Position numbers and translations under genes: made by a program
The notes under the pieces: generated by a model
Told to the model about the DNA's origin: nothing
What the model saw: only the letters and a program-made list of their open reading frames with translations
The model's database searches: none
In this document: piece after piece, positions 42,690 through 52,383 of the stretch
How the letters are laid out: every line of letters begins with the position of its first letter
How positions within the stretch are numbered: position 1 is the first letter of the stretch
Assembly (NCBI RefSeq): GCF_900113035.1
Contig: NZ_FONX01000003.1
Location: forward strand, 186,001 to 250,000
DNA from: Paracidovorax wautersii
Lineage (GTDB): Bacteria; Pseudomonadota; Gammaproteobacteria; Burkholderiales; Burkholderiaceae_C
Direction: 5' to 3'
DNA length: 64,000 bases

Positions 42690-43709
42690 GTGGAGGCCAC
42701 GGACCTCGACAGCCTGGTGCTGCGCACAGCGAACAGCTGGCTGCAGGCCGGCATTCCCGCCTGGCTGGTGAGCGTGGCGCGCACCTGGGGCTCGTCGCCC
42801 CGGCCGCCGGGCTCGCTCATGACCCTGAACGCTCACGGTGAGGTGGTGGGTTCGGTCTCGGGCGGCTGCATCGAGGACGACCTGATCCGCCGCGTGCAGC
42901 AGGCCGCGCAGGCGCCGTCGCCATCGTTTTGGACTGCGGCCGTGCCCGAAGTGCTTCGCTACGGCATCTCGGCGGATGAGGCCCACCGCTTCGGCCTGCC
43001 CTGCGGCGGCACCATGGAACTGGTGATGGAACCCCTGCAGCCCCACAGCCGGCTCCCCGAGTTGCTGGACGCCTGCGCGCAGCGGCGTTACGTGGAGCGC
43101 ACGCTGCATCTGGCCACCGGCAATGCGCTGCTGCGCGAAGTGCCGCACGGCGCGGCGCCGCAGCTGGATACCGAGCGCTTCGTGGCATGCTTCGCCCCGG
43201 CCGCCCGCCTGGTCGTCATCGGCGCGGGCGATACGGCGTTCTACGTGTGCCAGATCGCACTGAGCGTCGGTTTCGACATCGTGCTGAGCGATCCGCGCCT
43301 GGAGCGGGCGCCCGCCTGGGCGCAGGGGCGCATCGCCTTCACGCGCGAGATGCCCGACGACATAGTGCTGGCCCTGCGGGAAGACGCCAGCACGGCCGTG
43401 CTGGCGCTGAGCCACGACCCGAAGCTGGACGACCTGGCCCTGATCGAGGCCTTGCGCTCACGGGCCTTCTATGTCGGCGCCATCGGATCACGCAACAACA
43501 GCGCGCGGCGGCGCGAGCGGCTGCAGCAGCACTTCGGCCTGAGCGACACCGAGATGGATCGCCTGCATGGCCCCGCCGGCCTTTTCATCGGCAGCAGGAC
43601 GCCGGCCGAGATCGCGCTCTCGATGATGGCCGAGGTAGTCGCGGCGAAGAACGGCGCACTCGTAGCACCTGCCTTCGTCCAGCAGACCCCGCGGCCCCTC
43701 TACGGATGA
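42690..43709 (+). CDS. xdhC: XdhC/CoxI-family molybdenum cofactor maturation protein
   Basis: 339 aa from GTG 42690, 2 bp after the preceding stop. N-terminal XdhC domain: SVARTWGSSPRPPGSLMTL and GSVSGGCIEDDLIRRV with the conserved Cys, then FGLPCGGTMELVMEP. C-terminal Rossmann domain: LVVIGAGDTAFYVCQIALSVGFDIVLSDPR and FYVGAIGSRNNSARRRERL. XdhC proteins bind, sulfurate and insert the molybdenum cofactor, so it should activate the hydroxylase encoded just upstream. Last gene of the plus-strand nic operon. Confidence 0.92.
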   Translation: MEATDLDSLVLRTANSWLQAGIPAWLVSVARTWGSSPRPPGSLMTLNAHGEVVGSVSGGCIEDDLIRRVQQAAQAPSPSFWTAAVPEVLRYGISADEAHRFGLPCGGTMELVMEPLQPHSRLPELLDACAQRRYVERTLHLATGNALLREVPHGAAPQLDTERFVACFAPAARLVVIGAGDTAFYVCQIALSVGFDIVLSDPRLERAPAWAQGRIAFTREMPDDIVLALREDASTAVLALSHDPKLDDLALIEALRSRAFYVGAIGSRNNSARRRERLQQHFGLSDTEMDRLHGPAGLFIGSRTPAEIALSMMAEVVAAKNGALVAPAFVQQTPRPLYG

Positions 43710-43733
43710 AGGCAAGTCCGCGCCCGCAGTCGA

Positions 43734-44735
43734 TCAGTCCACGCTGGCGCCGGATTCCTTCACTACCTTGCCCCACTTCACGCTCTCCTTCTGGATGAAG
43801 GCGGCGAACTGGTCGGGCGTCTCGCCGGCGGCTTCGGCGCCCTGCTCGGCGAGCTTCTTCCTGATGTCCGGCTGGGCCAGCACCTTGACGATGGTGGCGT
43901 TGAGCTTGGCGACCACCGGCGCGGGCGTGCCGGCCGGCGCAAACATGCCGAACCACGAGGTGGCCTCGTAGCCGGGCACGCCGGCTTCGGCGATGGTCGG
44001 CACGTCGGGCAGTTCGGGCGAGCGCTTGGCCGTGGTCACGGCGATGGCGCGCAGTTTGCCCGAGCGCACGTGCTGGATGGCCGAGGGCATGTTGTCGAAC
44101 ATGATGGCGATCTGGTTGCCCAGCAGGTCCGTCACGGCCGGCGCGCTGCCCTTGTAGGGCACGTGCTGCATGTCCACCTTGGCCATGCTCTTGAAGAGTT
44201 CGCCCGAGAGGTGGATGGAGCTGCCGCTGCCCGAGGAGCCGAAGTTGATCCTGCCCGGATTGGCCTTGGCATAGGCGATCAGCTCCTGCACCGTCTTGAA
44301 CGGCTGGGCCGGGTTGGCAACCAGCAGGTTGGGCACGTTGGCCACGCGCGTGAGCGGCGCGAAGTCCTTGATCGGATCGAAGGGCATCTTCTTGTAGAGC
44401 GCCGCGTTGATGGCGTGCGTGCCCACCGTGCCCATGAAGAGCGTGTAGCCGTCGGCCGGCGCCCGCGCGGCCAGCTGGCCGCCGATGTTGCCGCCCGCGC
44501 CGGCGCGGTTGTCCACCACCACCGGCTGGCCCAGCTCCGCGCCCATGCCCTGGGCGACGACGCGCGCCAGGATGTCGGTGGTGCCGCCGGCCGCGAAGGG
44601 CACGATGATGGTGATGGTCTTGCTCGGGAACGCGCCTTGCGCCGCGGCCAGGCCGGGCAGGAGCGCGCAGGCGGCTGCAGCGGCTGCGGCGGCGATCAGC
44701 CCGCGGCGCGGGATCGGGGAGTGGCAAAGGGTCAT
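43734..44735 (-). CDS. Bug-type (TctC) receptor
   Basis: 333 aa with a twin-arginine-like signal (PRRGLIAAAAAAAACALLPGLAAAQG). FAAGGTTDILARVVAQGMGAELG, VDNRAGAGGNIGGQLAARAPADGYTLFMG, HVPYKGSAPAVTDLLGNQIAIMFDN and VPTIAEAGVPGYEATSWFGMFAPAGTP are family blocks. AGAGGAAA precedes the start. Last gene of the minus-strand operon headed by pcaI, and convergent with xdhC (24 bp). Its ligand may be the aromatic or lactone substrate of that operon. Confidence 0.9.
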   Translation of the reverse strand: MTLCHSPIPRRGLIAAAAAAAACALLPGLAAAQGAFPSKTITIIVPFAAGGTTDILARVVAQGMGAELGQPVVVDNRAGAGGNIGGQLAARAPADGYTLFMGTVGTHAINAALYKKMPFDPIKDFAPLTRVANVPNLLVANPAQPFKTVQELIAYAKANPGRINFGSSGSGSSIHLSGELFKSMAKVDMQHVPYKGSAPAVTDLLGNQIAIMFDNMPSAIQHVRSGKLRAIAVTTAKRSPELPDVPTIAEAGVPGYEATSWFGMFAPAGTPAPVVAKLNATIVKVLAQPDIRKKLAEQGAEAAGETPDQFAAFIQKESVKWGKVVKESGASVD

Positions 44736-44810
44736 GGCTTGTTTCCTCTATCTCTTCTTTCTTCTATGGGGATGGCGGTGCAGGCGGCGGCGGGCACGTG
44801 GCCCGCAAGC

Positions 44811-45095
44811 TCATTCCTGCACGATGGACGACGGGTGGTTGGCCAGCGGAGTCACCTTGATCTGCATGTAGGGAAAGAGCGGCAGGCCGCTCAGCAGGGT
44901 GTGCAGCTCGTCGTTGCTCGCCACGTCGAAGATGCTGACGTTGGCGTATTCGCCCACCACGCGCCACAGGTGGCGCCACTTGCCTTCGCGCTGCAGCTGC
45001 TGCGAATATTCCTTTTCCCTGCGCTTGATCTCGTCGGCCACTTCGGGCGCCAGGGTGGACGGGATCTGCACGATCATCTGAACCATGAACAGCAT
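44811..45095 (-). CDS. catC: muconolactone delta-isomerase
   Basis: 94 aa, close to the family length of 96. Isomerises muconolactone to beta-ketoadipate enol-lactone in the catechol branch. MLFMVQMIVQIP, LQREGKWRHLWRVVGEYANVSIFDV (split) and LPLFPYMQIKVTPLANHPSSI line up closely with P. putida CatC (from memory). AAGGAG at the correct distance confirms the start at 45095. Neither catA nor catB is in the window, so the substrate would have to come from another locus or another route. Confidence 0.93.
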   Translation of the reverse strand: MLFMVQMIVQIPSTLAPEVADEIKRREKEYSQQLQREGKWRHLWRVVGEYANVSIFDVASNDELHTLLSGLPLFPYMQIKVTPLANHPSSIVQE

Positions 45096-45153
45096 GGGAA
45101 TCTCCTTCGAAGGTTGATGGAAAGTCGGGCGGCCGCGCCGCCCCGGGGAAAAC

Positions 45154-46491
45154 TCAGAGATGCGGCCAGATCAGCATGGTGGCCGCGTAGATGGCGCCCA
45201 CCAGCAGCATGGAGACCACGGTGTAGCCCATGATGTCCTTGAGCTTGAGCTTGGACAGCGCCAGCGCGGGCAGGATCCAGAAGGGCTGGACCAGATCGTT
45301 CCAGCCGTTGCCCAGCATCACCGACATGGCGGTCTGCGCCTGCGATGCGCCCAGCGTGCGGGCCGCGTCGATCATGAACGGGCCCTGCAGCACCCAGTGG
45401 CCGCCGCCCGAGGGCGCGAAGAAATTGATGACGAAGGAACTGACGAAGCCCCAGAGCGGCAGCGTGGCCGCCGTGGAGATGTTCACGAACACGTGGGCGA
45501 TGGATTCCACCAGGCCCGAGCCGTGCATGATGGCCATGATGCCGGCGTAGAAGGGGAACTGCAGGATGATCCCGCCGATGGTCTTCACGCCCTCGTTGAC
45601 CTTCTCCACGTACTTCATCGGCGTGCCCAGCAGCAGCACGCCGAGGAACAGGATGAAGAAGTTGATCATGTTCAGGTCGAGGTTGCCGCCCTTGATGAAG
45701 TGCATCGCCACATAGGCCATGCCGCACAGGCCGATCAGCAGGCTCAGCACGCGGCTGTGGTTCAGGCGGTACGCCAGCGTCTTCTCGTCGCCCAGCAGGC
45801 CTTCGGCGCTGGCGGCGGGCTTGGCATCCGCCACGGTGGCCGGGTCCAGCTCGATCACGGTCTCGCCGCGCTTGGGGTGCATGGCGGCATTGAGCAGCGG
45901 CAGCGTGACCAGCACGGCCAGGCTGGTGAGCAGGATGGGCGCGGAGAAGATGGTCTGCGTGAGCGGGATCAGGCCCATGCTGCCCTCGAACGCGTGGCCC
46001 TTGGTGGAGATGAGCACCGGGATCGTCGCCGAGAAGCCCAGGCTGTACATGGTGAAGCCGGTATAGGCCGAGGCGATGATGAGCGGGTAGTGCACGCCCT
46101 TCACCTTCAGCGCCAGCTTGCGCGCCATGATGCCGCCGATCACCAGGCCGAAGCCCCAGTTGAGGTAGCTGCCCACGCCGCCCACTATTGTTGCGACGAT
46201 GATGGCCTGGTGCGGCGTGTGCACGCGCGCCGCGATGCGGTCGAGAAAGCGGTCCACGATGGGCGCGGTGGCCAGCACGTAGCCCATCACCAGGATCACC
46301 GCCATCTGCGTGGTGAAGGCCAGCAGGCTCCAGAAGCCCTTGCCCCAGTCCTGCACCACGGCGGCGATGGGGCGGCTCTCCACGCCGAAGGCCAGGGCCA
46401 TGGTCAGCAGCGTGAGCAGGATCGCGAAGACGAACGGATCGGGCAGGTAGCGCCGCATCAGTTCGGTGAAGAAGGCGGTGATCTTTGACAT
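45154..46491 (-). CDS. AtoE-type short-chain fatty acid transporter
   Basis: 445-aa membrane protein of the SCFAT/AtoE family with about 11 helices. LPDPFVFAILLTLLTMALAFG, ATIVGGVGSYLNWGFGLVIGGIMARKLA and FAPSGGGHWVLQGPFMIDAARTLGAS are family signatures. It probably imports a small carboxylate as the substrate of the surrounding pathway. Association with catC and pcaIJFD is unusual; AtoE normally accompanies acetoacetate CoA-transferase (atoDA), whose relatives PcaI and PcaJ are in this operon. Confidence 0.9.
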   Translation of the reverse strand: MSKITAFFTELMRRYLPDPFVFAILLTLLTMALAFGVESRPIAAVVQDWGKGFWSLLAFTTQMAVILVMGYVLATAPIVDRFLDRIAARVHTPHQAIIVATIVGGVGSYLNWGFGLVIGGIMARKLALKVKGVHYPLIIASAYTGFTMYSLGFSATIPVLISTKGHAFEGSMGLIPLTQTIFSAPILLTSLAVLVTLPLLNAAMHPKRGETVIELDPATVADAKPAASAEGLLGDEKTLAYRLNHSRVLSLLIGLCGMAYVAMHFIKGGNLDLNMINFFILFLGVLLLGTPMKYVEKVNEGVKTIGGIILQFPFYAGIMAIMHGSGLVESIAHVFVNISTAATLPLWGFVSSFVINFFAPSGGGHWVLQGPFMIDAARTLGASQAQTAMSVMLGNGWNDLVQPFWILPALALSKLKLKDIMGYTVVSMLLVGAIYAATMLIWPHL

Positions 46492-46554
46492 GGGTTTTGT
46501 CTCTTTGATGTTGTGCGTTTGAGAGAAAGTGAGCGGAGAGGAAAACGGTGGCCG

Positions 46555-47283
46555 TCAGACGCCAGCGACGCCTACGGTCATGCCGCCGCAGACGTAGAGC
46601 ACCTGGCCGGTGACGAAGCCGCTGCGCGCATCGAGCAGATAAGACACGGCATGCGCCACGTCGTCGGGCGTGCCCACGCGCTTGACGGGCACCGCGTCGA
46701 TGATGGCCTGCGTGCGCGGCGCATCGGGCGGGTTGGCGCGGTCGAAGAGCTCGGTGCGGATGGGCCCGGGGCCGATGGCGTTGGCCGTGATGCCGTGGCG
46801 GCCCAGCTCCAGCGCCCACACCCGCGTCATGCCGATCAGGCCGGCCTTGGTGGCCGAATACGCGGTGCGCAGCTCCTTGCCCAGGGCGGCGCGCGAAGAC
46901 ATGTTCACGATGCGGCCGAAGCCGGCGGCCTGCATGCCCGGCAGCAGCGCCTGCATGCACTGCAGGCTGCAGCGCAGGTTCAGCGCCACGGCCAGGTCGA
47001 ACTGCTCCAGCGTCTGCTCGGCCGCCTCGGCGGGCACCACGATGCCCACGTTGTTGACCAGCCGCGTGATGGGGCCGCCGGCCAGCGCCTGCTGCAGCGC
47101 ACGCGCCGTCTCCGCAGGGTTGGACAGATCGGCCTGGATGCCGCCCGGCACGTGATCGACGCTGCGGTCGATGATGACCGGCTCGTAGCCGTCGGCGCGG
47201 CAGCGCTCGGCCGTCGCCGCGCCGATGCCGGCGCCGCCGCCGGTGATGAGGACGCGTTCGCGCACGGAAATGGAGGAGCTCAT
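46555..47283 (-). CDS. short-chain dehydrogenase/reductase
   Basis: 242-aa classical SDR. TGGGAGIGAATAERC is the cofactor-binding TGxxxGxG, followed by IDRS at the end of strand two (Asp favouring NAD), NNVGIV, NMSSRAALGKELRTAYSATKAG with the catalytic S-Y-K, and IGPGPIRTELF. The substrate is unknown. It lies between the transporter and YciI genes and presumably oxidises or reduces a ring-derived alcohol or ketone of this pathway. Confidence 0.9.
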   Translation of the reverse strand: MSSSISVRERVLITGGGAGIGAATAERCRADGYEPVIIDRSVDHVPGGIQADLSNPAETARALQQALAGGPITRLVNNVGIVVPAEAAEQTLEQFDLAVALNLRCSLQCMQALLPGMQAAGFGRIVNMSSRAALGKELRTAYSATKAGLIGMTRVWALELGRHGITANAIGPGPIRTELFDRANPPDAPRTQAIIDAVPVKRVGTPDDVAHAVSYLLDARSGFVTGQVLYVCGGMTVGVAGV

Positions 47284-47323
47284 GGGAGTCTTTCAGGAAA
47301 ACAGGGAACGCCGGCAGAGCGCG

Positions 47324-47620
47324 CTACAGGTAGCACTGCCCGTCCACATAGGCCTTGCGCCAGCGGGTGAGCGTGACCCGCTCGAACAGGCCGGCCGCAT
47401 GGAACGGGTCGGACTCGATGAAGCGCAGCGCCTCCTCGCGCGAATCCAGCGCCACCACGTAGAGGCCGCCGCCCAGGTCCCGGCCGTCGTCGTCCAGCTT
47501 GGCGCCGCAGGCCAGCAGCAGGGCCTTGTGCTGGTCGAGGAACTCCAGGTGCGCGGCGCGGTGGGCCTGGCGCACCTGCTGGTGGCCGGGCTTGTCGAAG
47601 GTTTCGATGATGAAAGGCAT
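47324..47620 (-). CDS. YciI-like protein (98 aa)
   Basis: A dimeric alpha-beta barrel (ferredoxin-like) protein: MPFIIETFDKPGHQQVRQAHRAAHLEFLDQHKALLLACG (in segments), with GGGLYVVALDSREEALRFIESDPFHAAGLFERVTLTRWRKAY. The conserved His and Asp of YciI (H20/H24 region, D70) are present. Related folds catalyse lactone isomerisation and dehalogenation. Together with catC it gives the operon two small barrel proteins. Function unproven. Confidence 0.8.
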   Translation of the reverse strand: MPFIIETFDKPGHQQVRQAHRAAHLEFLDQHKALLLACGAKLDDDGRDLGGGLYVVALDSREEALRFIESDPFHAAGLFERVTLTRWRKAYVDGQCYL

Positions 47621-47708
47621 GTCGGGTCCTTCAGGAAGACAGAAAGGCAAAGGCCGAGGCCGGGGCGCAGCGGGCCGGCCTACGCAGCAGCAGGCGCATG
47701 GAGAGGGC

Positions 47709-48818
47709 TCAGACCGTGGCGACGGGCGTCACGGGCGAGCCCACGGCGCCGGGCAGGTTCAGCGGCGGCGCGGTCAGCAGGAAGCGGTGGCGGCCGTGCC
47801 CGCGCAGCCAGCGGGCCAGCGGCGTGAGGTGCCAGAGCTCGCCCAGGTGCACGCCCAGCTTGAACAGGCAGTGCTCGTGCAGCGGCAGCGCCGCGCAGCA
47901 GGCCGGGCCCGGGCGCGCGGGCAGGCCTTCGACGGCGTAGTTGTCTGCGGCGAGGGCGGCGAGCTGGCTGTCGGTGATCCACTGCAGCAGCTTCTCGTCG
48001 CGCCCGTCGAGCACCGCGCAAGCGCCTTGCAGCACGGCCGGATCTGGATGCCGGCGCATGCCCAGCACCACGTCGGCGAAGCCGGTGTGCAGGCAGACGA
48101 TGTCGCCGCGCTCCACCGCCACGCCGTCGGCTTCCAGCACGCGCATCAGCGTGTCGTAGCCGACCAGCGTGCGCGCGTCGCCCAGGTGGGCGCGCAGGTC
48201 GATCATCACGCCCCGGCCCTGCACGCCGGTGCGGGCCATGCCTTCGATGCCCAGGGCGTGGGCGGCCGAAGTGCTGGCAGAGGCAGCGCCGGGCGCACCG
48301 GATGCACCGGATGCACCGGACGCACCGGACGCACCCGGCACGCCGGTGTCGCGCACGTCCTGCGGGCCGACGATGTGGCGGCCGGCCGCGTAGCCGTTGT
48401 AGTAGAGCGCCTCGGGCAGGCCGTCGCCGTTGGCATCGAACATCGAGCCCGCATGCGCCAGGCTGTCCCACTGCGTGGAGTACTGCAGGTAGAGGATGGC
48501 CAGGTCGTCGGACATCACGTCGGTGCGGCCCGGCTCCAGCTCGGCCATCAGGCAGTTGAAGTTGACCAGCCCCTTGCGCAGCGTGGGCCGCAGCACGGGC
48601 GGATGGCGGTTGGGGTTGAGCGCGCTGCCGCCGGGGTAGTCCAGCGGCAGGCTGAGCGCGAAGCTCAGGCCTTCGCGCACCTCGGCCACGCCCTGCCGCA
48701 CCTTCTCGGGCGTGAGCAGGTTCAGGCGGCCCAGCTGGTCGTCGGGCCCGAAGTCGCCCCAGTTGGAGCCGGGCGGGCGCTGCTTCCAGCGGGGGTTGGT
48801 GAGCGGGGAGGCTTCCAT
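47709..48818 (-). CDS. cyclase-family metal-dependent hydrolase
   Basis: 369 aa, related to kynurenine formamidase and other cyclase-family enzymes. GPDDQLGRLNLLTPEKV near the N-terminus, TQWDSLAHAG (His/Asp metal site, here with H), GVMIDLRAHLG and DIVCLHTGFADVVLG in the core. The larger cluster of this family opens lactones or amides. A low-complexity GASGASGASGASGAPGA stretch, encoded by a 9-bp tandem repeat, interrupts a surface loop. 19 bp separate it from the pcaD-like gene upstream in the operon. Confidence 0.8.
   Translation of the reverse strand: MEASPLTNPRWKQRPPGSNWGDFGPDDQLGRLNLLTPEKVRQGVAEVREGLSFALSLPLDYPGGSALNPNRHPPVLRPTLRKGLVNFNCLMAELEPGRTDVMSDDLAILYLQYSTQWDSLAHAGSMFDANGDGLPEALYYNGYAAGRHIVGPQDVRDTGVPGASGASGASGASGAPGAASASTSAAHALGIEGMARTGVQGRGVMIDLRAHLGDARTLVGYDTLMRVLEADGVAVERGDIVCLHTGFADVVLGMRRHPDPAVLQGACAVLDGRDEKLLQWITDSQLAALAADNYAVEGLPARPGPACCAALPLHEHCLFKLGVHLGELWHLTPLARWLRGHGRHRFLLTAPPLNLPGAVGSPVTPVATV
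48291..48335. repeat. 9-bp tandem repeat, five units, inside the cyclase gene
   Basis: Units GGGCGCACC, GGATGCACC, GGATGCACC, GGACGCACC, GGACGCACC. Changes in copy number would add or remove three residues without a frameshift. Confidence 0.9.
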
Positions 48819-48837
48819 GGCGGCAGTGCCTACAGGG

Positions 48838-49638
48838 CTAGGCCGTCGGCAGGAAGGCGGCCAGCGCGGCCTCGAAGGCCTCGGGCGCTTCCAGGTTCGA
48901 GAGGTGCGAGGCCGGCACTTCGGCCAGCTGCGCGCCCGCGATGGCGGCCTGCATGGCCTGCGCGTCGGCCACCGTGGTGACCGGGTCGGCCATGCCGGCG
49001 ATCAGCAGCGTGGGCACGGCGATGGCGTCGATGGCCGAGCGCAGGTCGGCCCGGGCCAGCGCTTCGCAGCAGGCGGCATAGCCTTCGGGCGGGGTGCCGG
49101 CGATCCAGCCCTGCGCGCGGCGCACCACGCCGGGCTGGGCGGCGGTGAAGGCTTCGGTGAACCAGCGCGCGGGCGACGAGGCCGCCAGCTCGGCCATGCC
49201 GGCCGCGCCCTTCTCGCGCACCATGGCGGCGCGGGTGGTCCAGCCATCGGCCGTGCCGATTTTGGCTGCGCTGTTGGCGACCACCAGGCGATCGAGCCGC
49301 TGCGGCGCGTTCACGCCCAGCCACAGGCCCGTGAAGCCCCCCATCGAGATGCCGCAGAAGCTGGCTTTTGCGATGCCCAGCGCGTCGAGCAGCGCGACCA
49401 CGTCGCCGCCCAGCTGGTCGAAGGTGTAGGGGCCGGGCGAGGCCACGCTGGCGCCGTGGCCGCGCGTGTCGTAGCGCACCACGCGGTGGGTGCGGGCGAA
49501 ACGTTCGGCCTGCGCGTCCCACATCTCCAGCGTGGTGCCCAGGGAGTTGGAGAGCACCAGGGCCGGCGCGTCGGCGGGCCCTTGCACCCGCACGCGGAAG
49601 CTGCCCGCAGCGGTCTTCAGCACTTCGTTCATGGACAT
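48838..49638 (-). CDS. pcaD: 3-oxoadipate enol-lactonase-like alpha/beta hydrolase
   Basis: 266 aa from ATG 49638 (MSMNEVLK). Hydrolyses 3-oxoadipate enol-lactone to 3-oxoadipate. LSNSLGTTLEMWDAQAERFARTHRVVRYDTRGHGAS is the classic PcaD opening; the nucleophile is in GISMGG; ADPVTTV supplies the acid and ASHLSNLEAPEAF the His. It lies directly between pcaF and the cyclase gene. Identification is strong by motif and by neighbours. Confidence 0.92.
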   Translation of the reverse strand: MSMNEVLKTAAGSFRVRVQGPADAPALVLSNSLGTTLEMWDAQAERFARTHRVVRYDTRGHGASVASPGPYTFDQLGGDVVALLDALGIAKASFCGISMGGFTGLWLGVNAPQRLDRLVVANSAAKIGTADGWTTRAAMVREKGAAGMAELAASSPARWFTEAFTAAQPGVVRRAQGWIAGTPPEGYAACCEALARADLRSAIDAIAVPTLLIAGMADPVTTVADAQAMQAAIAGAQLAEVPASHLSNLEAPEAFEAALAAFLPTA

Positions 49639-49652
49639 GCCTGCGCCCCCGC

Positions 49653-50861
<1,209 letters not shown>

Positions 50862-50884
50862 GGTGTGGTGTCTCCTTGAGGGGT

Positions 50885-51565
50885 TCAGGCGCGGCGGATG
50901 GGCAGGCCCACCAGGCGTTCGAGTTCGGCGTGCTCCAGGCCGGGCACGGCGTCGATCAGCGCCAGCCCGCCGGGCGTGCAGGCCAGCGTGGCGAGGTCGG
51001 TGTAGATGCGCTTGACGCAGCCGATGCCGGTGAGCGGGTAGCTGCATTGCGCAACCACCTTGGACTGGCCCTGCTTGGTCAGCAGATCCATCATCACCCA
51101 GGTCTGCTTGGCGCCGATGGCCAGGTCCATGGCCCCGCCCACGGCGGGAATGGCGCCAGGCTCGCCCGTGCTCCAGTTGGCCAAGTCGCCCGTGGCGCTG
51201 ACCTGGAAGGCGCCCAGCACGCAGATGTCCAGGTGGCCGCCGCGCATCATGGCGAAGCTGTCGGCATGGTGGAAATAGGCGCCGCCCGGCAGCAGGGTGA
51301 CGGGCTGCTTGCCGGCGTTGGTGAGGTCGTAGTCCTCCAGCCCTGCCGCCGGCGCCGGGCCCATGCCGAGGATGCCGTTCTCGCTGTGCAGGATGACCTC
51401 GCGGTCGGCCGGGATGTGGTTGGCGACCAGGGTCGGCTGGCCGATGCCCAGGTTGACGTACGCCCCTTCGTGGATGTCCTGCGCCACGCGGCGGGCGAGT
51501 TCATCCTTACTACGCTTTTGATAGCTGCTCACGCTGGTTCCTTCTGCGCTCAAGGCCGATTTCAT
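50885..51565 (-). CDS. pcaJ: 3-oxoadipate CoA-transferase subunit B
   Basis: 226 aa. With PcaI it transfers CoA from succinyl-CoA to 3-oxoadipate. YVNLGIGQPTLVANHIPADREVILHSENGILGMGPAP carries the catalytic Glu (SENG). Typical PcaJ begins near SYQKRSKDELA; here about 14 extra residues (MKSALSAEGTSVS) precede it, and their DNA is part of a dispersed repeat. This extension creates the ATGA overlap with pcaI. A GTG or other start close to SYQK is an alternative. Confidence 0.94.
   Translation of the reverse strand: MKSALSAEGTSVSSYQKRSKDELARRVAQDIHEGAYVNLGIGQPTLVANHIPADREVILHSENGILGMGPAPAAGLEDYDLTNAGKQPVTLLPGGAYFHHADSFAMMRGGHLDICVLGAFQVSATGDLANWSTGEPGAIPAVGGAMDLAIGAKQTWVMMDLLTKQGQSKVVAQCSYPLTGIGCVKRIYTDLATLACTPGGLALIDAVPGLEHAELERLVGLPIRRA
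51515..51561. repeat. dispersed repeat inside the 5' end of pcaJ
   Basis: Plus-strand blocks TTTTGATAGCTGCT, ACGCTGGTTC and GCGCTCAAGGCC, the same order as in the other ATAGCT/AAGCGC elements. It is translated as the N-terminal extension of PcaJ. Confidence 0.55.
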
Positions 51566-52263
51566 GCCGATTTCTTGAAGCCCGCTGCCTGCGTGGCCGT
51601 GCGCTCGATGCGCACGATCTGGCTCACGAAGATGCCGGGGGTGACGATGGCTTCGGGGTCCAGCCCGCCCAGTTCCACGATCTCGTGCACCGTGGCGATG
51701 GTCTGCCTAGCGGCGGTGGCCATCACCGGGCCGAAGTTGCGCGCCGACATGCGGTAGGTCAGGTTGCCCCAGCGGTCGCCGCGCTCGGCCTTGACGAGGG
51801 CCACGTCGCCGTGGATGGGGTACTCCAGCACGTACTGCTTGCCGCCGATCTCGCGGGTTTCCTTGCCCTTGGCCAGCTCGGTGCCGTAGGCCGTGGGGCA
51901 GAAGAAGGCGCCGATGCCGGCCCCGGCGGCGCGCAGGCGCTCGGCCAGGTTGCCCTGGGGCACCAGTTCCAGCTCGAGCTGGCCGGCGCGGTAGAGGCCG
52001 TCGAACACCTGGCTGTCCGCCTGGCGCGGAAAGCTGCAGATGATCTTGCGCACGCGGCCGGCCTTGAGCAGCGCGGCCAGGCCCGTCTCGCCGTTGCCGG
52101 CGTTGTTGTTGACCACCGTGAGCTCGCGCGCGCCCTGCTCGATCAGGCCGTCGATCAGCTCGCCCGGAATGCCCGCCGTGCCGAAGCCGCCGATCAGCAC
52201 CGTGGCGCCGTCCTGGATGCCGGCCAGGGCCTGTGCGACGGAATCCGCAATCTTGTTGATCAT
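51562..52263 (-). CDS. pcaI: 3-oxoadipate CoA-transferase subunit A
   Basis: 233 aa from ATG 52263 (MINKIADSVAQALAGI). GATVLIGGFGTAGIPGELIDGL is the CoA-transferase signature, then VVNNNAGNGETGLAALLKAGRVRKIICSFPR and FFCPTAYGTELAKGKETREIGGKQYVLE (split). Partner of PcaJ, stop and start overlapped. First gene of the operon and divergent from the IclR regulator, with the operator at 52334-52363 in the shared 120-bp gap. Confidence 0.95.
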   Translation of the reverse strand: MINKIADSVAQALAGIQDGATVLIGGFGTAGIPGELIDGLIEQGARELTVVNNNAGNGETGLAALLKAGRVRKIICSFPRQADSQVFDGLYRAGQLELELVPQGNLAERLRAAGAGIGAFFCPTAYGTELAKGKETREIGGKQYVLEYPIHGDVALVKAERGDRWGNLTYRMSARNFGPVMATAARQTIATVHEIVELGGLDPEAIVTPGIFVSQIVRIERTATQAAGFKKSA

Positions 52264-52333
52264 GTCGTTGGAGAGGGGGGTGAAGACGTGAGGGGGACAA
52301 TCCGCCCGGCTGCCGATACAGGCCGGGCAATTT

Positions 52334-52366
52334 GTTCGTATATCGAACATTTGTTCGTATAATGAA
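52334..52366. promoter_or_regulatory. triple GTTCG-type IclR operator overlapping a -10
   Basis: GTTCGTATATCGAAC (52334-52348) is a perfect inverted repeat; a third half-site GTTCGTATAATGAA follows in direct repeat (52353-52366). TATAAT (52358-52363) inside the third copy is a perfect -10 toward the regulator gene. IclR regulators such as PcaR/PcaU bind triple repeats of this type (family knowledge). Confidence 0.8.
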
Positions 52367-52383
52367 TTCTAGGACCGATCCCC

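Noticed and set aside
48291-48335. Tandem repeat considered as a CRISPR array
   Set aside because: Units of 9 bp without spacers, inside an open coding frame.
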